Source: Pontibacter aquaedesilientis
GTDB lineage: Bacteria; Bacteroidota; Bacteroidia; Cytophagales; Hymenobacteraceae
DNA length: 64,000 nt
NCBI RefSeq assembly: GCF_014773225.1
Contig: NZ_JACXAJ010000008.1
Location: 105,667-169,666, forward strand
Reading direction: 5' to 3'
Shown one piece after another: positions 9,306-19,353 of this stretch. Each line of letters begins with the position of its first letter. Position 1 is the first letter of the stretch. Below the pieces are notes generated by a model. The model saw nothing but the letters and a program-made list of their open reading frames with translations, was not told where the DNA came from and made no database searches. A program made the position numbers and the translations under genes.

Positions 9306-12300
9306 TTAAAATGTTAGTCTTAAACCGGCTCCAAAGCTTCTGGCCTGCGGTAGTGTCACATACTCCAATCCCTGGAAGTTGCTACCGCCACCCACACTTG
9401 TCTCGGGGTCAAAATTAGGGTAGTCAGAGATCAGGAAGATGTTACGGCCAGTCAGCACCACCGAAGCGTTTTTGACAAAAGTCCGGTCGGTCAGCGTTTC
9501 AGGAAGTGAGAAGCTGAGGGCAACCTCCCGCAACCTCACAAAAGAGGTAGAGAACACATTGGATTCATCGATCTGGTCCATGGTGCTTTGCCAAAACACC
9601 TGATTTCGCTGGATGGTGATATCATTTGGCCCTTCCACAACCAAGTTTCCATTGTCATCCCGGAATCCTTTCACGCCAGGGTATACATAGTCGCTTTCGC
9701 GGTCTTCGGTCAGCTCTGCCATGCCGTACAGCTTCAGCAGTCTGGTATTTCCAGCGTACATGTTGCCGCCTTTGCGCCAGTCCACCTGCGCTGTCAGGTT
9801 GATGCCTTTATAAGTGAAGCCATTGGTGAAAGAAATTTCAAAGTCAGGCTGCACGTTGCCAATGTTCTTGGCTTCGCCGCCAAGCAGCGGCATGCCAAAC
9901 CTTGGGTTCGGGTTGCCGGATATGGTTTCGCGACTGTCTACCACCACATTGCCGTTGTCGTCCCTCACAAAAGAAGAGCCGAATATGATCGGATACAGCG
10001 CTCCGGCCTCAGCCCGGACGTTCGGTGTCACGAAGCCACCCAGAAAGATGCTCTCCACCCCTTCGGCCAGTTCGACCACCCGGTTTCGATAGCGGGTATA
10101 GTTCGTGGTGAAGGTCCATTCAAAATCTTCTGTCTGAAGAGGGATAATGGAGGCGATTAATTCATGGCCTTTTGTCTCCAGGCGTCCTGCGTTTCTAAAC
10201 TCAGCGGAAAAACCCGAAGAGCTCGCCACCGGAACACTGAATATCTGATCTTCCGTTGTCTGCACATAATAGGTATAGTCCAGCGTGATGCGGTTATCGA
10301 ACAGTCTGAAGTCACCGCCAAACTCCACTGTACGCGTGTTCTGTGGCCTCAATTCCTCTGTCCGGAATGTGGCGCTGCGGGTATAGCCAATGGTGTTGTT
10401 GAACGGGAACTGTATACCATCATTCAGGAAACCACCCACATTCAGAGCGCCTCCCGGGATGAAGATATTGCGGGTGATATAAGCCTGGTCAGGCGCCTGG
10501 CCAGCCTCGGCATACGATGCTCTCACTTTGCCAAAGTTCAGGATATCATTCTGCAGGTCGAAGGCATCGGTAAAGGCAAAGCCCACTCCCACCGAAGGGT
10601 AGAAGAAAGCACGGTTGCCGCGGGCCAGGTTAGATACATAGTCCCTTCGTGCTGATGCGTTCAGGAAGAGGTAATCCCGAAATCCGACTTCTGCGTTGGC
10701 ATAAAATCCGGCGACCCTTCTGCGGGTGATGGTTTCAGCGGCGTTTTGCACCACCGTGTTGCTTATGTTGCGGAAACCGCCCTGCGCTATACCCCGGCCC
10801 ACCGTAGAAATTAGCCGGTTGCGGATATCGTATATCTCATTTCCCAAAAGGAAGTTTACATTGATGTCCTCACCGAACTCTCTGTTGGCAATAAAGGAAA
10901 GGTTGGAGTTGATCTGGTTTTGGTTGTAGGCATAGTCATTGATCTGGCCGCCAGAAGGAGTAGGAGTTCTACCACCCGTAAAGCCCGAACCAAGTTCATA
11001 AACCTCTTTGCCATCTGTTATAAAGAAGTCGCCGCCTAGCCTGTAGTTTACTTGCAACCAGTCCAAAGCCTGGTAATTAATATTGGCTGTACTGATAACT
11101 CGACGGGTGTCCTCATAGAACTGGTTGTTGGCCAGCGCCCATCTTGGGTTGTCCATCGCGCCCCGGTAGTTGATTTGTCTGTACGGGTTGAGCGGGTCGG
11201 CAAAAGGAAGACCCCATAGGTCGAAGTTGCGCGGTGCCGCGTACAGTGTGAAGAGCGGGTTGGAAAGGTTAGAGCCGCCCGGCACCTTATCGATGTGAAC
11301 GTCAGAATAATTGACGGATGCACCGAGTGTTACCTTAGGGTGCATCTTGAATTCGCCGGCTATTTTACCGTTGAAGCGCTCCATACCTGTAGTCGGGATA
11401 ATTCCCTCCTGGTCTGTATAGCCCAGGGTTACGGCATAGTTGCCTATCTGGCCGCTGTTAGCTACCGAGATGCTGTTTGTGGCCGTATGTCCGGTCTGGA
11501 AGAATGGGTCCACGTTGTCGAACACCCTGTTGCCGGATACTGTTGCGCCAGTGGCATCCACCACATCGCCGAGCTCACTGATCCGGGGGCCCCACGAGAG
11601 GGAGGTGGCGCGGTTATACACACCGCCGGAGCCTTGGGAGTATGTGCTTTGCAGGTCTGGCAGTTTGGATACGCGATCTATTTGGTAGTCGGTTGAGAAC
11701 GTAATGGTTGCTCTCTCTTGTGCATCCAGGCCTCTTCCTTTCTTAGTAGTGATGAGCACAACACCATTTGCGGCGCGAACACCGTAAAGCGCCGCGGCTG
11801 CACCACCCTTGAGCACAGAGATCGACTCGATGTCATTCGGGTTGATGTCAAGGGCACGTGCCGAAGCATCGGTTCCGCTGACACCACCCACGCCTATACC
11901 TGTACCGCCGGCCTGTTGAATCGCATCGCTTTCAATCGGCATGCCGTCCACCACATACAGCGGTTGGTTGTTGCCTACAAGAGAGCGGGCCCCCCGGATG
12001 GTGATCTGTGAGGACGAGCCCGGCATGCCGCTTGACTGGCGGACAATCACGCCGGCCACCTTGCCTTGCAGCGCATTCGTTACGTTGGGCTGGTTAGCCC
12101 GGTTCACTTCGTCGCCGCTTACCTGTTGTACGGAGTAGCTTAGCGCCTTTTCTTCCCTTTCTATACCGAAAGCGGTTACCACAACCTCACCAAGTTGCCG
12201 CGTGTCTACATTCAGGGTCACGTTAATGGTGGTCTGGTTGTCGATGTTGCGTGTAACGGTAGTATAGCCGATAAAACGGAATGCGAGTGTGTTGGAGCCT

Positions 12301-12500
12301 TGCGGCACGTTGATGGTATATTCGCCATTGGTTCCGGTTGTTGTGCCGACGCTGGTACCTTGTACCAGTACGGCAACTCCGGGCAGTCCCTGCCCTGTTT
12401 GCTGGTCTGTTACGGTGCCCGTAACCGTTTTAGTCTGGGCCATACCTTCATGAAAAAGGAAGAATGCCAGAATAAAACTTACTAGTAGTAGTTTGTGCAT
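9306..12500 (-). CDS. SusC/RagA-family TonB-linked outer-membrane transporter
   Basis: A 1064-residue TonB-dependent channel. Signal peptide (about residues 1-21, cleavage after GMAQ), a carboxypeptidase-regulatory-like domain (TVTGTVTDQQTGQGLPGVAV, about 24-43 and on), a TonB plug region with the ISVLKGGAAAALYG family motif, then the long beta-barrel ending in a terminal Phe (GAGLRLTF). Forms an operon with the SusD gene downstream. Its codon choice is mixed and GC-rich, unlike the second SusC of the window, which points to lower or conditional expression (inference). Confidence 0.95.
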   Translation of the reverse strand: MHKLLLVSFILAFFLFHEGMAQTKTVTGTVTDQQTGQGLPGVAVLVQGTSVGTTTGTNGEYTINVPQGSNTLAFRFIGYTTVTRNIDNQTTINVTLNVDTRQLGEVVVTAFGIEREEKALSYSVQQVSGDEVNRANQPNVTNALQGKVAGVIVRQSSGMPGSSSQITIRGARSLVGNNQPLYVVDGMPIESDAIQQAGGTGIGVGGVSGTDASARALDINPNDIESISVLKGGAAAALYGVRAANGVVLITTKKGRGLDAQERATITFSTDYQIDRVSKLPDLQSTYSQGSGGVYNRATSLSWGPRISELGDVVDATGATVSGNRVFDNVDPFFQTGHTATNSISVANSGQIGNYAVTLGYTDQEGIIPTTGMERFNGKIAGEFKMHPKVTLGASVNYSDVHIDKVPGGSNLSNPLFTLYAAPRNFDLWGLPFADPLNPYRQINYRGAMDNPRWALANNQFYEDTRRVISTANINYQALDWLQVNYRLGGDFFITDGKEVYELGSGFTGGRTPTPSGGQINDYAYNQNQINSNLSFIANREFGEDINVNFLLGNEIYDIRNRLISTVGRGIAQGGFRNISNTVVQNAAETITRRRVAGFYANAEVGFRDYLFLNASARRDYVSNLARGNRAFFYPSVGVGFAFTDAFDLQNDILNFGKVRASYAEAGQAPDQAYITRNIFIPGGALNVGGFLNDGIQFPFNNTIGYTRSATFRTEELRPQNTRTVEFGGDFRLFDNRITLDYTYYVQTTEDQIFSVPVASSSGFSAEFRNAGRLETKGHELIASIIPLQTEDFEWTFTTNYTRYRNRVVELAEGVESIFLGGFVTPNVRAEAGALYPIIFGSSFVRDDNGNVVVDSRETISGNPNPRFGMPLLGGEAKNIGNVQPDFEISFTNGFTYKGINLTAQVDWRKGGNMYAGNTRLLKLYGMAELTEDRESDYVYPGVKGFRDDNGNLVVEGPNDITIQRNQVFWQSTMDQIDESNVFSTSFVRLREVALSFSLPETLTDRTFVKNASVVLTGRNIFLISDYPNFDPETSVGGGSNFQGLEYVTLPQARSFGAGLRLTF

Positions 12501-13346
12501 GTTGCCAAGTTTTTTGGGTCATGATTAATGCAGAATATCAAAAGTGCAAAGCGCTTGGGAAGACACTTAGTGGGGAATTTGGAATTGGACTTAAGAAGAT
12601 TTTAGAAATATTTGAACTAAATAAAATGAAAGTTTAAACAATGAATATTTAAATAAAAGTATCTTTTAATGTTAAAATGCAATTATAGATTCATAACATT
12701 ATACGTAACAAAACTTTAAAAAGGCTTGATATACAATATTTTAACTAAATATATACCCTTTATTAGGCTGCATATAGCATTGTTAAATTTATATATTCAA
12801 TGTTTAAAAATGTTGAAACATTGTTTTGGGGGAATTTGGGGGTGTTAAGCAGGCGGTAATGCCAACAACGGAGGAGATAGGTGTAATGGAAAAAATAAGT
12901 GTGCTTAGCGAAATCCGGAAACTTATATTTCCCGTAAGTGAGGCGCTGAGAATGAGTATGATCTAGGTTTAATTTTATATATATCTGTTTGCTATACTGT
13001 GAAATTATATTCTTAATTTACCGCTCTGAAAAGGTGAATTAAAATTTTGACATCCGAAGGATGGAGTATTGCAAGAGCAGAATTTTATTCATAAATATGG
13101 GGCATGAATAGCCTGTAAATAATATATTAAAAAGAATATGCTTTAGATTTACTTTACATTTTACCTGTATTTGTAGTTAGCTGCAAAACAAGCCCATCAG
13201 GCAAACACTGCCTAATCCATAGAATTCCTGACGACTTTCCGATAAGGGTAGTTCATGCTCTGAGCATCAGAACTTTCAGGATTATTGTGTTAAATGTGTA
13301 TTACAACTCTAATCTATAATTATTATTCACCTCAATTAACAGACCA
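12501..13346. other. 846-bp AT-rich intergenic region between divergent susCD operons
   Basis: No credible coding frame. Strongly AT-rich from about 12600 to 13150. It must hold the promoters of both SusC genes, but I found no clean TTG/TAnnTTTG pair on either strand. It contains the inverted repeat at 12798-12823. The length leaves room for a regulator site or a small RNA, neither of which I can demonstrate. Confidence 0.7.
12798..12823. repeat. Inverted repeat in the susCD intergenic region
   Basis: Perfect 8-bp arms caatgttt (12798-12805) and aaacattg (12816-12823) around a 10-base spacer. Could be a protein-binding operator or a small hairpin; in AT-rich DNA such an arm length can arise by chance. 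Confidence 0.4.
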
Positions 13347-16300
13347 ATGAAAAAACTACTACTGTTGAGTTTTGCTCTGGTATTCGCCCTGCTTCACCAG
13401 GCAGTGGCTCAGAGCAGAACCGTTACGGGTACCGTAACAGACCAGTCGACTGGCCAAGGCCTTCCTGGTGTTGCAGTGCTTGTGAAAGGAACAAGTGCGG
13501 GTACCGCTACAGGTGCAGACGGTGCTTTCTCTATTAATGTGCCTGCGGGCGGCAATACTTTGGTATTCCGATTCCTGGGTTACAAGACCGTAGAGCGCCC
13601 GATCGGTACTGCTGCCTCTATTAATGTTTCGCTTGAAATTGACCAGAGACAACTTGACGAAGTTGTTGTAGTAGGTTATGGCACGCAACAGAAGAAAGAC
13701 GTGACCAGCTCTATCGCTTCTGTAAAAGGTTCGGATATTGCCAATTTGGCCACTCCGTCTTTTGATCAGCAGCTGGCAGGTCGTGCATCTGGTGTACAGA
13801 TCACGCAGCCATCTGGTATCCTAGGTGCGCCTCCAAAGATCAACATCCGTGGTGTAAACTCTATCTCTTCCAGCACGCAGCCGCTTATCGTAATTGATGG
13901 TGTGCCAGCTACTTCTGGAAACCAGGGTGCATTTACTCCATCTAACTCGCTTGCCGACATCAACCCGAACGATATCGAGTCATTTGAGATCCTGAAGGAC
14001 GGTGCTGCAACTGCAGTTTACGGTTCACGTGCATCCAACGGTGTAATCCTGATCACTACAAAACGTGGTAAGGCTGGCCAGGCCAAGTTTGCTTACGATG
14101 GCTGGGCAGGTACTGCCAAGGCTATTGAGCTGCATGACCTGCTCAACGCTCAGGAGTTCGTGGAAATCACAAACGAGAAATACAGAAGCCTTGGTCTGAC
14201 TTCGCCAGCCGCTTTAGGTGACGCAGATACAGACTGGAACGACGAAGTGTTCCGTAGAGCATTCCAGCAGAGCCACTCATTCTCTGCAAGCGGTGGTACT
14301 GATAAAACTACTTACTACTTCTCACTTGGCTATTCAAACCAAGAGGGTATTGGCCGTGCCAACAGCCTGGAGCGCTACTCTGTGCGTACCAACCTAAATA
14401 CCAAAGTAACTAAGTTCTTGGATTTTGGTTTGCAGGCTGGTTTGACCAATCAGATCAACGAGGGTCCTCTTACAGGATCTAACAGCTTGTCAGGTAACAT
14501 CTTCAGTGTGATTCGTATGCACCCTAACGTGCCGGTATTCAACCCGAACCACCCTACAGGTTACAACATTGACATAGCTGAGCCAAGAGCTCTTGGACGC
14601 GGTCCGAACGCCGGCATCATCGCCAATGGTATCCCGAACATCCGTTTCGTTCTAGATAACAACGTTCGTAGAGCAACTACTTACCGTGGTCTTGGTAACG
14701 TATACCTGGATTTCAAACTGGTGGATAACCTGCGCTTCAAGACCTTATTGGGTGCTGACTTAACATTGGTTGATGACTTCCTTTACAATGACCCACGTCA
14801 TGGTGACGGTATAGGTTCTAGCGGTCTGGTATCTCAAGCTTACTCTCCAATCAAAGCATGGAACTGGCAGAATATCCTGAGCTATAACAAAACATTGAAC
14901 GAGGTTCACAACTTCGATGTAACTGCTGTTCAGGAATATAACAAAACAAGATCAAGCTTCTTCCAGGCACAAGGTACAGGCCTATCTGACCGCTTCTTCA
15001 GCGAAAACCTGGTAAGTGGCGCATTTGCGAACCAGTTTGCTTCCGGTGGTGTAGGCGAGAACGGTCTTGCTTCTTACCTGGGTCGTTTCAACTATAACTA
15101 CGCTGGCAAATACTATGTAGGTGCTTCAATGCGTGCCGACGGTCTTTCTAAACTTTCTCCTGACAACCGTTGGGGCTATTTCCCTGGCGTATCTGCTGCC
15201 TGGAGAGTTTCTGAAGAGGAATTCTTTAAGAACGCAAGCAGCCTGAGCTTCATCTCTGATCTGAGATTGCGTGGTAGCTTCGCTGAAGTTGGTAACATTG
15301 GTATCCCTGGTGGTAACTATCCATACCTGGGTTCATTCGGTGCAGCTCAGTACGGAACTTTCAATGGTATTTCGTTCAGCAACACTGGTAACCCAGACCT
15401 ACGTTGGGAATCACAGCAGATTACTGACTTCGGTATGGACTTAGGCTTGTTCGACGGACGTCTTAACCTAGAGCTTGCTTACTGGAAAAAGGACAACTCT
15501 GACGTAGTGCTTGCTGCGCCAACACCTCCATCATTGGGCGTTCCTAACAACTCTATCATCAGAAACATCGGCCGTGTGTACAACGACGGTATCGAATTCA
15601 GTATCTCTGGTACTGTAATCGATAAGTCTAACTTCAGCTGGAACTCTAACTTCAACTTCTCTACGCAGAACAACGAAGTAAAAGAACTGGTTGACGGTCG
15701 TGACATTATATTTGACTACACGATCCACCGTGAAGGAGAGTCTATCAACTCTATCTACGGCTATCAGTACGAAGGTGTAAACAAAGTAAATGGTAACCCA
15801 ATCTACCGCAAGGCAAATGGCTCATTAGTACAGGGTAACATCTCTGGTAATGGTGGTTCTGCCGGCGTTTACTACGTTTACGATCCTGCTAATCCTAACG
15901 TGCTTGGTGCGCAGTCTTCACTGTCATCTGCTGATAAAGTTATCCTTGGTAACACACTTCCTAAGTGGTTCGGTGGTTTCGACAACAACTTCAAGTTGGG
16001 TAACTTCGACGCTAACGTGTTTGTTCGCTTCTCTGGTGGCAACAAGATCATGAACCGTACGCGCCAGGACCTTTTGACGATGGCATTTGAAAACAACGGT
16101 CGTGAGATCCTTGGCAGATGGCAGAGTGCTGAAAACCCAGGCGACGGACAAACTCCTAGACTGGCAGCAGGTGCGAACTTCGGTAACTTCATCAACACAA
16201 ACGGCGAATCTTCTTCTCGTTTTGTTGAAAGCGGTGACTTCTTAAAAGTGAGCAACCTTTCATTGGGTTATACCTTGCCTAAGACACTGAGCGAGCGTAT

Positions 16301-16475
16301 CAGCGTTGACCGTCTGAGATTGTATGCGCAGGTTCAGAATGCATTTGTGTTCTCAAGCTACACTGGCCTTGATCCTGAGACCTACACCAACCTGACTAAC
16401 AACAACCTGGGTGTAGATTGGAATGGCCAGCCTCAGCAGCGTGTGTTCACAGTAGGTTTAAACCTTGGTTTCTAA
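13347..16475 (+). CDS. SusC/RagA-family TonB-linked outer-membrane transporter (highly expressed type)
   Basis: A 1042-residue TonB-dependent channel of the same architecture as the divergent copy: signal peptide ending about residue 21 (AVAQ), carboxypeptidase-regulatory-like domain with TVTGTVTDQSTGQGLPGVAV, plug motif FEILKDGAATAVYGSRASNG, barrel ending GLNLGF. Codon use is distinctive: GGT, CGT, GCT and ACT are strongly preferred over the GC-ending codons of its neighbours, the usual mark of very high expression. The AGGTATA heptamer common elsewhere is nearly absent (two hits in 3.1 kb). SusD partner follows after 18 bases. Confidence 0.95.
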   Translation: MKKLLLLSFALVFALLHQAVAQSRTVTGTVTDQSTGQGLPGVAVLVKGTSAGTATGADGAFSINVPAGGNTLVFRFLGYKTVERPIGTAASINVSLEIDQRQLDEVVVVGYGTQQKKDVTSSIASVKGSDIANLATPSFDQQLAGRASGVQITQPSGILGAPPKINIRGVNSISSSTQPLIVIDGVPATSGNQGAFTPSNSLADINPNDIESFEILKDGAATAVYGSRASNGVILITTKRGKAGQAKFAYDGWAGTAKAIELHDLLNAQEFVEITNEKYRSLGLTSPAALGDADTDWNDEVFRRAFQQSHSFSASGGTDKTTYYFSLGYSNQEGIGRANSLERYSVRTNLNTKVTKFLDFGLQAGLTNQINEGPLTGSNSLSGNIFSVIRMHPNVPVFNPNHPTGYNIDIAEPRALGRGPNAGIIANGIPNIRFVLDNNVRRATTYRGLGNVYLDFKLVDNLRFKTLLGADLTLVDDFLYNDPRHGDGIGSSGLVSQAYSPIKAWNWQNILSYNKTLNEVHNFDVTAVQEYNKTRSSFFQAQGTGLSDRFFSENLVSGAFANQFASGGVGENGLASYLGRFNYNYAGKYYVGASMRADGLSKLSPDNRWGYFPGVSAAWRVSEEEFFKNASSLSFISDLRLRGSFAEVGNIGIPGGNYPYLGSFGAAQYGTFNGISFSNTGNPDLRWESQQITDFGMDLGLFDGRLNLELAYWKKDNSDVVLAAPTPPSLGVPNNSIIRNIGRVYNDGIEFSISGTVIDKSNFSWNSNFNFSTQNNEVKELVDGRDIIFDYTIHREGESINSIYGYQYEGVNKVNGNPIYRKANGSLVQGNISGNGGSAGVYYVYDPANPNVLGAQSSLSSADKVILGNTLPKWFGGFDNNFKLGNFDANVFVRFSGGNKIMNRTRQDLLTMAFENNGREILGRWQSAENPGDGQTPRLAAGANFGNFINTNGESSSRFVESGDFLKVSNLSLGYTLPKTLSERISVDRLRLYAQVQNAFVFSSYTGLDPETYTNLTNNNLGVDWNGQPQQRVFTVGLNLGF

Positions 16476-16493
16476 TAATTTAATTTCCTTAAA

Positions 16494-18077
16494 ATGAAAA
16501 ATAGATCATTCCTGAAAAATAAGCTGAAGTTAGCGGTACTTGCCCCAGCGGTATGCTTCTCGCTGATGCTGACTTCATGTGATAAAGACGTAACGGAGCT
16601 GGCTCCATTCGATCGTCTGACAGAAGAGAGTGCCTTTACAACTCCTGAGCGTGTTGAGCTTGCTGTAAACGGTGTTTATGACGCTGCCCAGTCTGGTTTC
16701 TATGCCGGTGGAGCTGTTCGTGGCTATCCATTCGGAGCTGCCCACGTAGAGCAAGGCGATAACCGTGGTGAGGACATGTTGAACCTCGAGGCTTTCTATG
16801 CCATCACTTACGGCTCAACTTACAATGCGGCATCTGCTAACAACGTTTTCCACTTCGAAACACTTTATGCTGTAATTAACAAGGCAAATATCGTGATTGA
16901 AGGTGTTGAGAAGGCAGTAGCAAGTGGTCTGATTACGGCTCAGGTAGGCAATGCTTACATTGGCGAGGCTCGTTTCCTGCGTGCTCTCTCAAACCATGAA
17001 CTGCTGGTGCATTTTGCACGACCTTACAACCACACGGCGGATGCTTCGCACCCAGGTGTTCCGATCAGAACGATTCCTGTGAACACTCCGGCCCGTGTTG
17101 AAGAAGCAAGACAGCAAGGTAGAAACAGTGTGAAAGAAGGTTATGCCGCCATTCTAGCCGATTTGGACTATGCAGAGGCAAACCTTCCGGATACGCGTGC
17201 AGCTGGAGCTAAAATCTCAAGAGCAACCAAAGGTGCTGCTATTGGTATGAAGACCAGAGTTAAGCTTCACATGCGCGACTGGCAGGGAGTGGTAACAGAA
17301 GGAAATAAGCTTATCACTGGTACGGTAGCTCCTTTCTCCAGCCCAATCGGCGGATATGCATTAACAGCGTCACCTGATGGCCCATGGGCGAGCAACTCTG
17401 GTAATACGGAGTCTATGTTCTCGTTCATGAACACAGCAAATGACAACGCCAGTGTAAACGGTTCATTAGGTCAGATGTACAATGCCCTTCCTGGTGCACG
17501 TGCGCTGGTGGCTATTAGCCCAATTATCTGGAATGCAACTTTTTGGCCTGCAAATGACGCTCGTCGTGCCATTACCACTTCGACTACCCGAGCGATCTTC
17601 ACCAGAAAGTACAGAGATGCTGCTACACAGTCAGATTGGTCACCAATCATGCGTTATGCTGAGGTACTGCTAAACGTTGCGGAAGCTGAGTCTAGACTTG
17701 GTAACAGCCTGAGAGCCCTTTCACTTCTGAATGCTGTGCGTGGCCGCTCTACCAGCGAGGTTTATACCTTATTGGTTGGCGATAACCTGACGCAGGCGAT
17801 CGTAAATGAGCGTCGTATCGAGTTCTTGGCAGAAGGTATGCGTTGGAAGGACATCCACCGTCTGGCAAAAGAAGGTAAGTTTGGACCTGCAGGTATACCT
17901 GCTAAGGTAGCGTCTGCCCCAGTTGTACTTCCTCAGTACGAGGCTGGCACAGGCAAAGCCGTGACAACTGCTATACCTTTTATACCTTACGATGACTTCC
18001 GTTTTATCTGGCCTATTCCAATCTCTGAAATTTCATCTAACCCTGTGTTAGCTGCTCAGCAGAACCCTGGATACTAA
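16494..18077 (+). CDS. RagB/SusD-family nutrient-uptake outer-membrane lipoprotein
   Basis: A 527-residue surface lipoprotein partner of the preceding SusC. Lipobox LMLTSC near residue 29, then DKDVTELAPFDRLTEESAF, the usual N-terminal block of the RagB/SusD group, and a C-terminal domain with NERRIEFLAEGMRWKDIHR, a hallmark of the family. Shares the biased codon use of its SusC and is closed by a strong terminator at 18101-18134. Substrate unknown. Confidence 0.95.
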   Translation: MKNRSFLKNKLKLAVLAPAVCFSLMLTSCDKDVTELAPFDRLTEESAFTTPERVELAVNGVYDAAQSGFYAGGAVRGYPFGAAHVEQGDNRGEDMLNLEAFYAITYGSTYNAASANNVFHFETLYAVINKANIVIEGVEKAVASGLITAQVGNAYIGEARFLRALSNHELLVHFARPYNHTADASHPGVPIRTIPVNTPARVEEARQQGRNSVKEGYAAILADLDYAEANLPDTRAAGAKISRATKGAAIGMKTRVKLHMRDWQGVVTEGNKLITGTVAPFSSPIGGYALTASPDGPWASNSGNTESMFSFMNTANDNASVNGSLGQMYNALPGARALVAISPIIWNATFWPANDARRAITTSTTRAIFTRKYRDAATQSDWSPIMRYAEVLLNVAEAESRLGNSLRALSLLNAVRGRSTSEVYTLLVGDNLTQAIVNERRIEFLAEGMRWKDIHRLAKEGKFGPAGIPAKVASAPVVLPQYEAGTGKAVTTAIPFIPYDDFRFIWPIPISEISSNPVLAAQQNPGY

Positions 18078-18100
18078 GTCAAGCGGTTATTATAAATTGA

Positions 18101-18134
18101 AGAAAGCCTGCCAATGCAAATTGGCAGGCTTTCT
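18101..18134 (+). terminator. Strong terminator after the second susCD operon
   Basis: Perfect 14-bp stem: agaaagcctgccaa (18101-18114) and its complement at 18121-18134, loop TGCAAA, 23 bases after the SusD stop. The A/T-rich ends make it usable in both directions. Confidence 0.85.
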
Positions 18135-18199
18135 TATTTAAATGGAGTTGATTAACAGGTAGTAGCGAGTATGCAGCTTCAAGTGAAACCTACTCTTTT

Positions 18200-18230
18200 T
18201 TGTCCATCATGGTGCATTGTAATACCTTTA
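18200..18230 (+). promoter_or_regulatory. Putative promoter for rnhB
   Basis: TTG at 18200-18202, 20-base spacer, TACCTTTA at 18223-18230 (one mismatch to TAnnTTTG). Its position argues for translation from ATG 18260 and against the longer frame starting at TTG 18200. Confidence 0.35.
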
Positions 18231-18259
18231 CATGTAAATCTAAACCATTTACTAGTACT

Positions 18260-18856
18260 ATGCTCCTCCCCAACTTCAGCGGAAAATTATTCGAAGCCGG
18301 CATTGACGAAGCAGGCAGAGGCTGCCTGGCAGGACCGGTGGTGGCCGCAGCCGTTATCCTGCCGCCGGACTACAGGCATGCATTGCTGAACGATTCGAAA
18401 AAGCTGAGCCATAAACAGCGGACACTGATACGGGAGGATATTGTGCGAGATGCCGTGGCTTGGGCCATCGGCGAGGCGAGTCCGGAAGAGATAGACGCGA
18501 TGAATATTTTGCAGGCGACTTACCTGGCCATGCACCGGGCAATTGAGGGGTTGAGGGTAAAGGCAGAATACTTGATTGTAGACGGCAACAGGTTCAAGCC
18601 GTTTCAGCTTGTTCCGCATACCTGTATCGTAAAAGGGGATGGCAAATACCTGTCTATCGCTGCCGCTTCGGTATTAGCCAAGACGCACCGAGATGAGCTG
18701 ATGCACCAGCTGGCGGCAGCGTATGGGCAATATGGTTGGGAAAGAAATGCCGGCTATCCGACGCAGGAACACCGTAGTGCCATTGCCGCATCAGGCACTA
18801 CGCCGCATCACAGACTGTCTTTTAAATTGCTTCCTGACCAGCTAACACTATTCTAA
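18260..18856 (+). CDS. rnhB: Ribonuclease HII
   Basis: A 198-residue RNase HII that cleaves the RNA strand of RNA-DNA hybrids, including single ribonucleotides left in DNA. The N-terminal catalytic block AGIDEAGRGCLAGPVVAAAV holds the Asp-Glu pair of the DEAGRG signature; the later metal-binding Asp is in LIVDGN. ATG 18260 is chosen: it gives the family length, and an upstream TTG-initiated extension would carry an unconserved Cys-rich tail and overlap the likely promoter. Confidence 0.95.
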   Translation: MLLPNFSGKLFEAGIDEAGRGCLAGPVVAAAVILPPDYRHALLNDSKKLSHKQRTLIREDIVRDAVAWAIGEASPEEIDAMNILQATYLAMHRAIEGLRVKAEYLIVDGNRFKPFQLVPHTCIVKGDGKYLSIAAASVLAKTHRDELMHQLAAAYGQYGWERNAGYPTQEHRSAIAASGTTPHHRLSFKLLPDQLTLF

Positions 18857-18872
18857 TGGAGGTATAGCAAAC

Positions 18873-19307
18873 TTATTTCAGCTTGATCAGATCCAGGAAA
18901 AGCGTGAAACTGTCAAGTGAGGAGTGGCTGTTGTCAAAATGATCAAAAGTCATGGGCTTTACAATGTAGCCAGCTACGTTCAACCGCTGCGCTGCCATCC
19001 GGTCGGTCTCCTCGTTCGAAGTGGTCATGATGAAAACCGGAATGTGGCTGAACTCAGGCTCTGTGCGCAGTTCTGCCAAAAACTCCAAGCCGTTCATCTT
19101 GGGCATGTTAATGTCGAGTAGGATGACGCTGGGAGCAGGGGAAATTTTGGGCACACCGCTTCCTCGCAACATGTCAAGGGCTTCCCGGCCGTTACGTGCC
19201 ACGTGTATCGGATGTGTGATACCTATTTTCTTTAGTTCACGTTCGACGTTCATAATATCCAGGTAATCGTCTTCTACAAGCAGGATATTAACTTCTTTAT
19301 TGGTCAT
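18873..19307 (-). CDS. Single-domain response regulator, Rcp1-like
   Basis: A 144-residue receiver domain without an output domain. Acidic pocket Glu12-Asp13-Asp14 (LVEDDY), phospho-acceptor Asp65 (LLDINMP), switch Thr95/96 (IMTTSN), Lys117 (VKPM). The CheY-like form with an extended loop after strand beta-2 resembles Rcp1 regulators of phytochrome-type kinases. It lies 46 bases downstream of the histidine kinase and is probably its partner. ATG 19307 chosen over a TTG four codons upstream. Confidence 0.9.
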   Translation of the reverse strand: MTNKEVNILLVEDDYLDIMNVERELKKIGITHPIHVARNGREALDMLRGSGVPKISPAPSVILLDINMPKMNGLEFLAELRTEPEFSHIPVFIMTTSNEETDRMAAQRLNVAGYIVKPMTFDHFDNSHSSLDSFTLFLDLIKLK

Positions 19308-19353
19308 GTTGTTTGTCAAAATTCAATGTGCAAAATTACTATAAATATTTAAC

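Noticed and set aside
7807..18077. Polysaccharide utilisation locus
   Set aside because: Two SusC/SusD pairs but no glycoside hydrolase, lyase, sulfatase or hybrid regulator beside them.
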